This document shows, in pieces, positions 44,117 to 52,395 of a stretch of DNA of 64,000 nucleotides. Source of the DNA: Paenibacillus wulumuqiensis. GTDB lineage: Bacteria; Bacillota; Bacilli; Paenibacillales; Paenibacillaceae. The position numbers were made by a program, and so were the translations under genes. Positions within the stretch are counted from its first letter, which is position 1, and the number at the start of each line of letters is the position of its first letter. The notes under the pieces are model-generated. The model was not told the origin of the DNA, ran no database searches, and saw only the letters and a program-made list of their open reading frames with translations. The stretch covers positions 434,001 to 498,000 of the forward strand of contig NZ_KQ040792.1 of the NCBI RefSeq assembly GCF_000971965.1. The letters are read 5' to 3'.

Positions 44117-45019
44117 ATGATGTATAGCAAAGGCTTATTGATCTATAACGGCAATGCGGGTTCGGTAGACAGCGCACAGGTTGGAGCGGTGCTTGGTATT
44201 CTGTCTGCGGAGCTGCCTGAACTGAATGTACGGCGTACGAGCGAGCCGGGAGAAGCCCAGCAGATTTGCCGCGAGCTGGGAGAGCAGTACGATGTACTGT
44301 ATATTCTGGGTGGAGATGGAACGGTGCATGAATGTGTGAACGGGCTGGCCGTACTGGAGTCACCTCCGGTCATTGGAGTACTGCCCGGCGGCACATGCAA
44401 TGACTTTTCCCGTACATTGTGGATGCCCCAGCAGCTGCCAAGAGCGGCAGAGGTGCTCAATGAACGGCGCACCCGCACGATGGATATCGGCACTGCCAAT
44501 GGGCACTATTTTACCAACTTCTATGGAATCGGACTGATCTCGGAGACGTCCCAGAATATCAATTCGGATATCAAAGGGGCCTTCGGCAAGCTGGGATATT
44601 TTCTCAGTACCCTGCAGACGGTGCGGACCGCAGAGCCGTTCCGATTTGAGTTGAGTCATGACGGAGGAGAGATTGCCGGTGAAGCGGTGATGATCTATGC
44701 TGCCAATGGCCGCTATCTCGGGACTAATCCGCTGCCATTTCACGATGAGTCGCTGGAGGACGGACTGCTGGATGTGCTGATTATCCGGGAAGCGGGACTG
44801 CCGCTGCTGCGAGAGCTGCTCAGTCGCAAGACGCCGGGCCAGTGGAGTCCGGAGAGCAGTACGATCGAATATATCCAGACGAGCCGCCTGAATATCCGGA
44901 CAGAGCAGCCGATGCCGGCGGATACGGATGGGGAAATCTATCTGGAGACGCCAGCAGAGCTGGGCGTGCTGCCAGGCAAGCTGACTTTTCTGGTTGGCGA
45001 ACAGCCGGTCTCGGGCTGA
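44117..45019 (+). CDS. YegS/DagK-type lipid kinase
   Basis: 300 residues. The nucleotide-binding ILGGDGTVHECVNGL (about residues 63-77) and the second glycine motif GVLPGGTCNDFSR (about 90-102) define the diacylglycerol kinase catalytic family, followed by the beta-sandwich domain with MDIGTANGHYFTNFYGIG. It phosphorylates a lipid hydroxyl such as diacylglycerol or phosphatidylglycerol, feeding membrane lipid or teichoic-acid turnover. The usual short length indicates no extra domains. GACAGGAGGAATTC precedes the start. Confidence 0.92.
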   Translation: MMYSKGLLIYNGNAGSVDSAQVGAVLGILSAELPELNVRRTSEPGEAQQICRELGEQYDVLYILGGDGTVHECVNGLAVLESPPVIGVLPGGTCNDFSRTLWMPQQLPRAAEVLNERRTRTMDIGTANGHYFTNFYGIGLISETSQNINSDIKGAFGKLGYFLSTLQTVRTAEPFRFELSHDGGEIAGEAVMIYAANGRYLGTNPLPFHDESLEDGLLDVLIIREAGLPLLRELLSRKTPGQWSPESSTIEYIQTSRLNIRTEQPMPADTDGEIYLETPAELGVLPGKLTFLVGEQPVSG

Positions 45020-45147
45020 TTGACAGGTGACTGAGACGACAGATCAGGGAACTAACTCTAGCGATTTGGTATGCTATCCCCCATAATAGGAGAGAGCAAG
45101 GTAGAGTCGAAGCGAGGATGCACAGCAGGAATAGCCGCAGAGTTTCA

Positions 45148-45176
45148 AGAGCGCTTCCATAGAGGGAAGCGCTCTT
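45148..45176 (+). terminator. Strong stem-loop, possible terminator
   Basis: AAGAGCGCTTCC pairs perfectly with GGAAGCGCTCTT, but no T tract follows on either strand. It may stabilise the kinase mRNA end or be a weak terminator. Confidence 0.4.
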
Positions 45177-45236
45177 GGCCTGGGATAAGGCAGAATCGTT
45201 TCGCCGATCAGCATGAAATTGGGGGAATGGAATAAT

Positions 45237-46190
45237 ATGTCACAGATTCAATCCGTATATTTTAACCATGATGCCGGTGTCGATGATCTGGTATCGCTGT
45301 TTATGCTGCTGCAGATGGATAATGTTCGCCTGACCGGCGTATCGGTTATTCCGGCCGACGGCTATCTGGAGCCGGGAGCGGATGCGAGCCGCAAAATTAT
45401 CGATCGTTTTGGTACCTATGCACCGGAGACGGCTAAATCCAATTCACGTGGCAAAAATCCGTTCCCGCCGGCATGGCGGATGCATACCTTTTATGTGGAT
45501 GCACTGCCGATTCTGAATGAATCCGGTACGATGGAAGCACCGCTGTCCGAACTGCCGGCTCACCGCCATATGATTCGTCAGCTGCTGGCGACCGAAGGCA
45601 AGACGACGCTGCTGTTCACCGGACCGCTCACCGATCTGGCGCGCGCGCTGGATGAAGCGCCGGAGATCGAAGACAAGATCAACAAGCTGGTCTGGATGGG
45701 CGGCGGATTCGAGCGCGGCAATGTGGATGAGCCCGAGCATGACGGTACGGCAGAATGGAATGTATTCTGGGACCCGGAAGCCGCTCACCGTGTATGGCAA
45801 AGCGGTATCGAGATTGATCTGGTCGCCCTGGAGAGCACGATCAAAGTGCCGCTGGATCTGAAGATTCGCAAGCGCTGGGCATCCGAGCGCCGGTATGAAG
45901 GTGTCGATTTCCTCGGCAACTGTTATGCCTGCTGCCCGCCGCTCGTCCATATGGAGAACAATTCCACCTACTATTTCTGGGATGTGCTGACGACACTGTC
46001 GATCGGCAAGCCGGAGCTGGTGAGTAAGAAAACGATCAACTGCATCGTCATTCCGGAGGGTCCTTCCCAGGGCAGAACGGTGGAACAAGCAGACGGACGC
46101 CCGGTGAATCTGGTATATGATACCGATCCGCAGGCGTTCTCCGACTATATGATCGCACTGGCTCAAAAGGCGGCACCGGCACGTTACTGA
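45237..46190 (+). CDS. Inosine/uridine-preferring nucleoside hydrolase family protein
   Basis: 317 residues from ATG 45237 (GGGGGAATGG upstream). The N-terminal calcium/ribose site reads YFNHDAGVDDLVSL, keeping the paired Asp of the family DxDxxxDD motif but with NHD at its beginning. LLFTGPLTDLARAL, WMGGGFERGNV and AEWNVFWDPEAAH are further conserved segments, the last holding ribose-binding Glu/Asn residues. The enzyme should split the N-glycosidic bond of ribonucleosides for salvage. Single gene; substrate preference is unknown. Confidence 0.9.
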   Translation: MSQIQSVYFNHDAGVDDLVSLFMLLQMDNVRLTGVSVIPADGYLEPGADASRKIIDRFGTYAPETAKSNSRGKNPFPPAWRMHTFYVDALPILNESGTMEAPLSELPAHRHMIRQLLATEGKTTLLFTGPLTDLARALDEAPEIEDKINKLVWMGGGFERGNVDEPEHDGTAEWNVFWDPEAAHRVWQSGIEIDLVALESTIKVPLDLKIRKRWASERRYEGVDFLGNCYACCPPLVHMENNSTYYFWDVLTTLSIGKPELVSKKTINCIVIPEGPSQGRTVEQADGRPVNLVYDTDPQAFSDYMIALAQKAAPARY

Positions 46191-46283
46191 AGTCCCTGGC
46201 AGGCGGAATCTGACGGTATCGAATTGCAGATATATGAAAGACAAGCATGCTGTCATATACATCCCCATATACAATCCAATCCC

Positions 46284-46336
46284 AAAAAAGCTGTTCCTCA
46301 CGTATCCATCTGGGTACGCAGGGAACAGCTTTTTTG
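46284..46336. terminator. Bidirectional terminator
   Basis: AAAAAAGCTGTTCC pairs with GGAACAGCTTTTTT around an internal GTA/TAC stem. It can end both the nucleoside hydrolase gene and the convergent nirBD-cobA operon. Nothing else is seen in 46191-46496. Confidence 0.88.
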
Positions 46337-46496
46337 CATAATGGCAAATGGTTGTTGGTGTTTAATTTGAGCCCGGTTCGTGGTCCTGCAGGCAAGTCAG
46401 CATTCCGAAGACGAAGAAAAAGTCGCTCCACCAAGCGGTTTACAGCCTTTCCGGTATGCCAGCTTCAACACCGGTGTAAAATGATTATATTGGACT

Positions 46497-47288
46497 TCAC
46501 CCGATCATGGTCTGTGCTTGCTGCCGGATCTGCATCAACTGTTCCCGGACGCGCACGACCTCACCGACGATAATCAGCGCCGGATTGCCTAGCCGGGCGG
46601 CCTGTGCAATCGCATGGATATCTTCCAGCGTACCGGTCAGCACCCGCTGGACAGCAGTCGTACCATTCTCGATAATGGCGACCGGCGTGTCGGCAGGCCG
46701 TCCATAGCGTACCAGTTCGGTACAGATCTGCTGCAGTTGGCTGACGCCCATGTAAATGGCCAGCGTATCCACACTGCCGGCGAGCAGATCCCAGCGCACT
46801 CCATCTCCGGCGGATTCGCTGCCAGCTTCCGATTGTGCACGGCTGGCGGTCACACAGGCAAAGGAAGTCGCTATCCCGCGATGCGTCAGCGGAATATCCG
46901 CACCTGCCGCCGCGCCGATCGCTGCCGTCACACCGGGCACGATTTCATAGTCCATGCCATGCTCCTGCAGGAACAGCGCTTCTTCGCCGCCGCGGCCAAA
47001 GACGAGCGGATCGCCACCTTTGAGCCGCACCACATGCAGTCCGGCCGAAGCATGCTGCAGCAGTGTACGATGAATAGCCTGCTGACTCATATGATGCAGA
47101 CCCGGGGACTTGCCACAGTAGATTCGCCGTACTTCCGGACGCGCGTACTGCAGCAGTTCCTCGCTGACGAGCCGGTCATACAGAATCACATCGGCCTGCT
47201 CGATCCGCCGCAGCGCCTTAACCGTGATCAGCTCCGGATCGCCCGGTCCTGCGCCGATGATGCTTACCATTCCCTGTCCTCTGTTCAT
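46497..47288 (-). CDS. cobA: Uroporphyrinogen-III C-methyltransferase (siroheme synthesis)
   Basis: 263 residues, starting 7 bases behind AAGGAGG. VSIIGAGPGDPELITVKALR, VVRLKGGDPLVFGRGGEE and VPGVTAAIGAAAGADIPLTH are the SUMT signatures. It transfers two methyl groups from SAM to uroporphyrinogen III to give precorrin-2, the first step to siroheme. The length shows a stand-alone SUMT without the CysG dehydrogenase/chelatase half. As third gene behind nirB and nirD (order as in B. subtilis nasDEF) it supplies the siroheme cofactor of the nitrite reductase. Confidence 0.95.
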   Translation of the reverse strand: MNRGQGMVSIIGAGPGDPELITVKALRRIEQADVILYDRLVSEELLQYARPEVRRIYCGKSPGLHHMSQQAIHRTLLQHASAGLHVVRLKGGDPLVFGRGGEEALFLQEHGMDYEIVPGVTAAIGAAAGADIPLTHRGIATSFACVTASRAQSEAGSESAGDGVRWDLLAGSVDTLAIYMGVSQLQQICTELVRYGRPADTPVAIIENGTTAVQRVLTGTLEDIHAIAQAARLGNPALIIVGEVVRVREQLMQIRQQAQTMIG

Positions 47289-47331
47289 CGCATGGCCTCC
47301 TTATAAAGATTAAATACGTACCTGCTGTATC

Positions 47332-47661
47332 CTACCTGGCTGCCAGTGAAGGGAGCGTGATATAGATGGACCCACTGTGCTCGTCAATCTCGGTCGCAAA
47401 GGTATTCACACAGCCTTCATCCGGTTCCTGGACTCTGCCGCTGCGAAGTTCGATTTTCCAGTCATGCAGCGGGCAGTGAACCGTGGTGCCGCAGACCATG
47501 CCTTCCGACAGCTTGCCGCCCTTATGGGGACAACGGTTCTCGACAGCGTGAATGCTGCCGTCGCTAAGTCGGAACAAGGCGACTTCCGTCTCTCCCAGGG
47601 TGAAGGTGCGTGATCCTTTGACATCGATATCGGAAATGTGGGCGATTTGCATTCTGTTCAT
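47332..47661 (-). CDS. nirD: Assimilatory nitrite reductase small subunit (NirD/NasE)
   Basis: 109 residues, a Rieske-type domain. CPHKGG (about residues 44-49) and CPLHDWKIEL (about 63-72) supply the expected Cys-His pairs for a 2Fe-2S cluster. It works with NirB to reduce nitrite to ammonium with NADH. It lies 18 bases behind nirB and 43 bases before cobA; GAGGGATC precedes the start. Confidence 0.95.
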   Translation of the reverse strand: MNRMQIAHISDIDVKGSRTFTLGETEVALFRLSDGSIHAVENRCPHKGGKLSEGMVCGTTVHCPLHDWKIELRSGRVQEPDEGCVNTFATEIDEHSGSIYITLPSLAAR

Positions 47662-47679
47662 CGCTGATCCCTCCTTAGA

Positions 47680-50148
47680 TTAGTGGCGTGCCGGTGACGA
47701 TCCGCTCAGTGCTGCTGCTCCGCTCAGGTCTTCAAAGTTTTTGCGCAGGCTGTCGTCTTCGATAATCTTCTTCCATGGATCGGTTGTGTAGCTCAGTGTC
47801 TCTTCGATCCGGCTGACCAGCGCCTGACGGGTATCTGTATCGGCCAGCTTTTCCTTGATGGAATCGAGACCGACACGTTCTATCCAGGCGGCGGTACGCT
47901 CATTCCAGCGGGCACTTTCCCGGTAATACTGGAGAAAGGCAGATGTCCACTCCATGACTTCATCCTCCGTCTTCACCGTACAGAGCAGCTCACCGGCACG
48001 GATCTTCACACCGCCATTGCCGCCCACGTACAGCTCCCAGGCGCCGTCCAGGGCAACGATGCCCACATCCTTGATACCAGATTCGGCGCAGTTGCGCGGA
48101 CAGCCGGAGACCGCCAGCTTGACCTTGGCAGGAGTATCCATGCGTTCAAATGCTTTTTCCAGCCTGATCCCCATACCCATCGCATCCTTGGTACCAAACC
48201 GGCAAAAGGTGTCGCCGACACAGGTTTTAACGGTACGCAGTGTTTTGCCGTAGGCATGACCGGATGGCATGTCCAGCTCTTCCCAGATCTTCGGCAGGTC
48301 TTCCTTTTGAATGCCAAGCAAATCGAGACGCTGTCCGCCGGTGAATTTGACGAGCGGCACATTGTATTTCTCTGCGACAGCGGCGATTTTCATCAGATCG
48401 GCAGGTGAAGTGACGCCGCCATAGATGCGGGGCACGACCGAGTAGGTGCCGTCTTTCTGGATATTGGCGTGATAGCGTTCGTTGGTGAACCGGGATTCTT
48501 TTTCATCCTCGTATTCGCCGGGCCACAGCATGCCCAGATAGTAGTTGAGGGCCGGGCGGCATTTGGAGCAGCCTTCCGGTTCGGCCCAGTCCAGCACATG
48601 CATCACTTCACGTACGGTTTTGAGTCCCATGCGCTGGATCTCGGACACCACTTCGTCCCGGTCAAGTGAGGTACAGCCGCAGATGCCTTCCTTGACCGCT
48701 GCCCCGGCATTGTCGCCGGCGTACAGCTGCAGCAGTCCTTCGACGAGCGGTGCACAGCCGCCGCAGGAAGCGGATGCTTTGGTGCAGGCTTTGAGTGACT
48801 TCATCGTATTGCAGTCTTTGTTCTGAACCGCATCGCCGATAGCAGCCTTGCTGACTCCGTTGCAGCCGCAGACAATCTCGTCATCCGGCATACTTTCCAG
48901 CCGCTGGAGCGGAGAGACGGCAGCAGCTCCGACGGCTGGCTGGCCGGTGAGCAGTTCCTTTTCCCGGCCCTTGACCGATTCACCACTCTTGATCAGGGAG
49001 AAGAGGGAGGCGCCATCCGATGTGTCTCCGAACAGTACGGCGCCGATCAGCCGTCCGTCCCGCATAACGAGTTTTTTGTAAATGCCATCGATATCGTCCT
49101 GTATCCGCAGCGACCGGGTATCCGGTGTATCCTGGAACTCACCGGCAGAGAATACATCCACGCCGGATACTTTGAGCTTGGTGGAGGTGACAGAGCCTTC
49201 ATACGGCAGCGTCTCTACACCGGCAAGCCGCTTGGCGAGTACGGTTCCCTGTTCATACAGCGGTGCCACGAGTCCATAGCCGATGCCGCGGTGTTCCGCG
49301 CATTCGCCGACCGCCGAGATGCCCGGTACGTTGGTGCGCATATAATCGTCGACGAGAATGCCGCGCCCGATCTTCAATCCGGCGGATTGGGCCAGCTGGA
49401 TATTTGGACGAATGCCGACTGCCATGACGACCAGATCGGCTTCCAGCGAGGTACCGTCGGTAAAGCGCAATCCCTGTACCCGGCGCTTGCCGGTCAGTTC
49501 GACGGTGCGCTTGCTCAGCAGAAATTTCATACCCTGTGCTTCCAGCTCCTGCTGCAGCATCAGTCCTGCCGGACGATCGAGCTGGCGATCCATCAGATGC
49601 TCATTGATATGGATGACCGTGACGTCCATACCCAGATTGAGCAGCCCGCGCGCCGCTTCCAGTCCGAGCAGCCCGCCGCCAATGACAGCGGCTTTTTGAT
49701 GCGTTCGGGCCGTCTCCATCATCGTCTCGCAGTCCCGGATATCGCGGAAGCCGATGACCCCGTCTTTGTCCGAGCCGGGCAGCGGCGGGATAAAGGCGCT
49801 GGAACCGGTCGCCAGAATCAGTTCATCGTATTCGGCGGTAATGCCTTTGGATGAGATGACCCGGCGGGCAGTTGGATCAATCTGCACGACCGGATCGCCG
49901 GTATGCAGGGTGATGGCATTGTCGGTATACCAGTCCAGCTGGTTGATGATGATATCATTCATATCTGCTCCACCGGCAAGCACCGACGACAGCAGTATCC
50001 GGTTATAGTTGGGATGCGGTTCTGCACCGAAAATGGTAATCTCATAAGCTTGCGGAGCCAGCTTGAGCAGATGCTCTAGCATGCGTACACCGGCCATTCC
50101 GTTGCCGGCCAGTACCAGCTTTTTGATCGGTTGGTTGTTCTCTCTCAT
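47680..50148 (-). CDS. nirB: Assimilatory NADH-nitrite reductase large subunit (NirB/NasD)
   Basis: 822 residues from ATG 50148 (GGAGGGAGAG upstream). An FAD/NADH-binding oxidoreductase half (KLVLAGNGMAGVRMLEHLL at the start, AAVIGGGLLGLEAARGL near 150) is followed by BFD-like 2Fe-2S segments (CGCNGVSKAAIGD, CGGC, later CGCTSL and CSKC). The siroheme/4Fe-4S reductase half has CVGDTFCRFG and VSGCPRNCAES. It reduces nitrite to ammonium in six-electron steps. Expression is predicted to depend on the ANTAR-controlled leader directly upstream. Confidence 0.96.
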   Translation of the reverse strand: MRENNQPIKKLVLAGNGMAGVRMLEHLLKLAPQAYEITIFGAEPHPNYNRILLSSVLAGGADMNDIIINQLDWYTDNAITLHTGDPVVQIDPTARRVISSKGITAEYDELILATGSSAFIPPLPGSDKDGVIGFRDIRDCETMMETARTHQKAAVIGGGLLGLEAARGLLNLGMDVTVIHINEHLMDRQLDRPAGLMLQQELEAQGMKFLLSKRTVELTGKRRVQGLRFTDGTSLEADLVVMAVGIRPNIQLAQSAGLKIGRGILVDDYMRTNVPGISAVGECAEHRGIGYGLVAPLYEQGTVLAKRLAGVETLPYEGSVTSTKLKVSGVDVFSAGEFQDTPDTRSLRIQDDIDGIYKKLVMRDGRLIGAVLFGDTSDGASLFSLIKSGESVKGREKELLTGQPAVGAAAVSPLQRLESMPDDEIVCGCNGVSKAAIGDAVQNKDCNTMKSLKACTKASASCGGCAPLVEGLLQLYAGDNAGAAVKEGICGCTSLDRDEVVSEIQRMGLKTVREVMHVLDWAEPEGCSKCRPALNYYLGMLWPGEYEDEKESRFTNERYHANIQKDGTYSVVPRIYGGVTSPADLMKIAAVAEKYNVPLVKFTGGQRLDLLGIQKEDLPKIWEELDMPSGHAYGKTLRTVKTCVGDTFCRFGTKDAMGMGIRLEKAFERMDTPAKVKLAVSGCPRNCAESGIKDVGIVALDGAWELYVGGNGGVKIRAGELLCTVKTEDEVMEWTSAFLQYYRESARWNERTAAWIERVGLDSIKEKLADTDTRQALVSRIEETLSYTTDPWKKIIEDDSLRKNFEDLSGAAALSGSSPARH

Positions 50149-50230
50149 CCGAATCTCTCCCTCCAGGTATCCATTCATCTCTTGTATATGACGGAGCGGC
50201 TGTTTGCTGACAGAACAGACAATAGATGAT

Positions 50231-50342
50231 GAAAATAGAAAAAGCCTGTCCGGTTACACGGCAGGCAGGGCGCAGCAATAGCGCAGCTTGCAGTATAACG
50301 GAACAGGCTTCATTGCCGTTCTATCAGATACATCATTGTATC
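50231..50342 (-). promoter_or_regulatory. ANTAR-target leader with terminator upstream of nirB
   Basis: Read on the minus strand. Hairpin P1 is GATAC-AATGAT-GTATC (50342-50327). Hairpin P2 is GAACGGC-AATGAA-GCCTGTTC (50321-50301, one bulge). Both have six-base loops with A at position 1 and G at position 4, the hallmark of ANTAR-protein binding sites. P2's right arm GCCTGTTC begins the left arm of a terminator (50308-50293 with 50259-50244, then TTTTTCTATTTTC), so P2 and the terminator exclude each other. Binding of an ANTAR dimer should allow read-through into nirB-nirD-cobA. The ANTAR gene at 50574 is the obvious partner. Confidence 0.92.
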
Positions 50343-50362
50343 CTCTCGTTACTTATGCGCTA

Positions 50363-50391
50363 ACTATAAGACATGTATAACTATGTGTCAA
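50363..50391 (-). promoter_or_regulatory. Promoter of nirB-nirD-cobA
   Basis: Minus strand: TTGACA (50391-50386), exactly 17 bases, then TATAGT (50368-50363). Close to the sigma-A consensus. Transcription should begin near 50356, just before hairpin P1, so control is exerted mainly in the leader. Confidence 0.85.
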
Positions 50392-50573
50392 TATAAATAA
50401 CATAAAAATTTTATTTGAAATTATAAGTTAATTATGTTTACATGAAAAATATCAAAAACTGTATTTCATTTCATTTTTACCAGTGATTTATCCATATAAA
50501 AGCTTATTCACAGATAATATGTGAACTTTTCTGCTGCACCAGATGGACCAGGATAGGAGGGAGTATCTGTATA

Positions 50574-51173
50574 ATGCGTTCCTTACTCGTTATTCGAATG
50601 GAAAATATCATGGATGATCCGAATCGGGCAGCAGCGGGCCTATTCCCCGAGATGATGCTGGAAGAGAACGGTTATCAGGTACAGGTCGCCGATGGAAACA
50701 GCTCTGCCCGCGTGCTCCGGCTGCTCGGGGAAGCGGATGCGGCCGTACTGGACCTGCCGATTGAGGAGATCCCCGAATGGGAGAAGCTGCTATCGCAGTC
50801 CCGGCCGATTCCACTGCTGTGGTGGTGCAGTCAGCAGACCGCCTCTTCCTCTGCGGAAGCCTGTGAGACCGAGATTGCGATAGACGGCATACTTACGCCT
50901 TCGATGTGTGACCGTGAGCTGCACTGGGCCCTGCATTTTGCAGCCAGACAGTGCATGGAGCGGCAGCAGTGGGCCAGTGAGCGCAGCCAGCTGCAGTCCC
51001 GGCTGGAAGAGCGCAAATGGATCGATATGGCCAAGGGCATCCTGGCCGACATGAAAAATATTTCCGAAGCGGAAGCCTATGATCTGCTGCGCAAAAAGGC
51101 CATGAATGAACGTAAACGTATGGTGGATGTGGCGACCGCCATCGTCAAAGCGCATCAGCTGCTGCAATCGTAG
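50574..51173 (+). CDS. ANTAR-domain antitermination regulator
   Basis: 199 residues. The N-terminal part (about 1-120) is receiver-like but degenerate: the acidic cluster is reduced and the only candidate acceptor is Asp60 in AAVLDLPIEE. A coiled-coil stretch (about 125-147) leads to a C-terminal ANTAR domain (147-198, IDMAKGILADMKNISEAEAY and KKAMNERKRMVDVA) with the conserved Ala-Lys-Gly and the following Met. ANTAR dimers bind paired hexaloop hairpins in RNA and prevent termination, and such hairpins lie in the divergent nirB leader. TAGGAGGG precedes the start. How nitrate or nitrite is sensed is not visible. Confidence 0.9.
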   Translation: MRSLLVIRMENIMDDPNRAAAGLFPEMMLEENGYQVQVADGNSSARVLRLLGEADAAVLDLPIEEIPEWEKLLSQSRPIPLLWWCSQQTASSSAEACETEIAIDGILTPSMCDRELHWALHFAARQCMERQQWASERSQLQSRLEERKWIDMAKGILADMKNISEAEAYDLLRKKAMNERKRMVDVATAIVKAHQLLQS

Positions 51174-51193
51174 AGCCAGAGGAGGAATCTGAC

Positions 51194-52258
51194 ATGAATA
51201 TGACCGAGATACTCAAGGAAGTCGGACGCGGCAAGCGCGGTTCCCGTGATCTGAGTTACGAAGAATCGCTGCATGTCGCCAGTATGATAATGCACAGACA
51301 GGCATCCGATGTACAGATCGGCGCCTTTTTTATGGCGGAACGCATGAAAATGGAAAATGTGGACGAGATGCAGGCGTTTGTGGATGTATGCCGGCAGCTG
51401 TCCTGGCGGACACCTTTTCGCGGAGGGGGAGTGGACTGCGCCGGGCCGTATGACGGACGGGTCAAATCGTTTATCGCCGGGTTTGCCACTTCCTTTGTGC
51501 TGGCCGCTGCAGGTGTGCCGGTGACGCTGCATGGCAGTGAACCGCTGCCGCCCAAATGGGGAGTGACGCTGCCGGTGCTGCTGCGGGAGATGGGTGTGGA
51601 TACCCATCATCTGACCCGCGATCAGGCGCTGCATGCGGCGACCGAGACGGGGCTGCTGTTCGTGGCGGCTGAGCAGTGGTGTCCGCCGCTTGGCGAACTG
51701 CGCCAGCTGCGTGAAGAGATCGGTGTGCGAACCGTGCTGAATACGGCCGAGAAGCTGATGAACTACAGTCAGGCGCCGTATCTGGTCTATGGCGTATTTC
51801 ATAATACCTTTTTTGAGCGGATGTCCAAGCTGCTGCTGCGGCTGGACTATGAACGGGCCTTTATCGTGCAGGGGCCGGAAGGCTCGGAGGATCTGTTCAT
51901 CGACCGTCCGACCCGTACCTACCGGGTGGAGAATGGGGAAGCCCGGCTGGAGATTATTGATCCGGAAGCGTACTTTCTCGATATGTCCGTACCGGAGATG
52001 AACTGGACAGCGGCGACGCAGATCGCTGTGACCGAGCAGGTATTCGCTGGCACCGCCGACCGGGCCTTTACCCACCAGGTGCTGCTCAACAGCGCCTACC
52101 GCCTCTACCTGGCCGGCAGATCCGGTTCGGTCGAACAGGGCGTATACGATGCCAAAGCACTGCTGGAGAGCGGCCAGGCCCGTCAGCTGTACTTGCAGTG
52201 GGGCAGCCTGATGCGCGGTGAGCAGCCCAATATGCTGCCGACCGGCAGTGTATACTGA
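51194..52258 (+). CDS. TrpD2-like (anthranilate phosphoribosyltransferase family) protein
   Basis: 354 residues, 20 bases behind the ANTAR gene, with AGAGGAGGAA as its site. The fold is that of nucleoside phosphorylase/TrpD proteins: a helical N domain (LSYEESLHVASMIMHRQASDV, GAFFMAERMKMENVDEMQAF) and a C domain with LPVLLREMGVDTHHLTRDQ. The TrpD phosphate-binding GTGGD is replaced by VDCAGPYDGR and the KHGNR-type loop by TLHGSEPLPPKWG. Like TrpD2/YbiB, which binds nucleic acid rather than making tryptophan precursors, it probably has another function. Its place in a two-gene operon with an RNA-binding regulator supports a link to nitrite-reductase control. Confidence 0.82.
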   Translation: MNMTEILKEVGRGKRGSRDLSYEESLHVASMIMHRQASDVQIGAFFMAERMKMENVDEMQAFVDVCRQLSWRTPFRGGGVDCAGPYDGRVKSFIAGFATSFVLAAAGVPVTLHGSEPLPPKWGVTLPVLLREMGVDTHHLTRDQALHAATETGLLFVAAEQWCPPLGELRQLREEIGVRTVLNTAEKLMNYSQAPYLVYGVFHNTFFERMSKLLLRLDYERAFIVQGPEGSEDLFIDRPTRTYRVENGEARLEIIDPEAYFLDMSVPEMNWTAATQIAVTEQVFAGTADRAFTHQVLLNSAYRLYLAGRSGSVEQGVYDAKALLESGQARQLYLQWGSLMRGEQPNMLPTGSVY

Positions 52259-52276
52259 AAGACAGTAGAATATACA

Positions 52277-52318
52277 CAAAAAAGCAGCCGCTTCACCGGA
52301 ATCCGGGAAGCGGCTGCT
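52277..52318. terminator. Bidirectional terminator
   Basis: AGCAGCCGCTTC with CCG pairs with CGG and GAAGCGGCTGCT; TTTTTTG follows on the minus strand. It ends the CNNM-family gene and probably the ANTAR operon as well. Confidence 0.85.
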
Positions 52319-52395
52319 GTGCATGCTATTTTGGTAGAGCCGATGTATCCATGATTCAGCGAACAAAGCCTGTCACTGAATCGGTACACGGTCTG

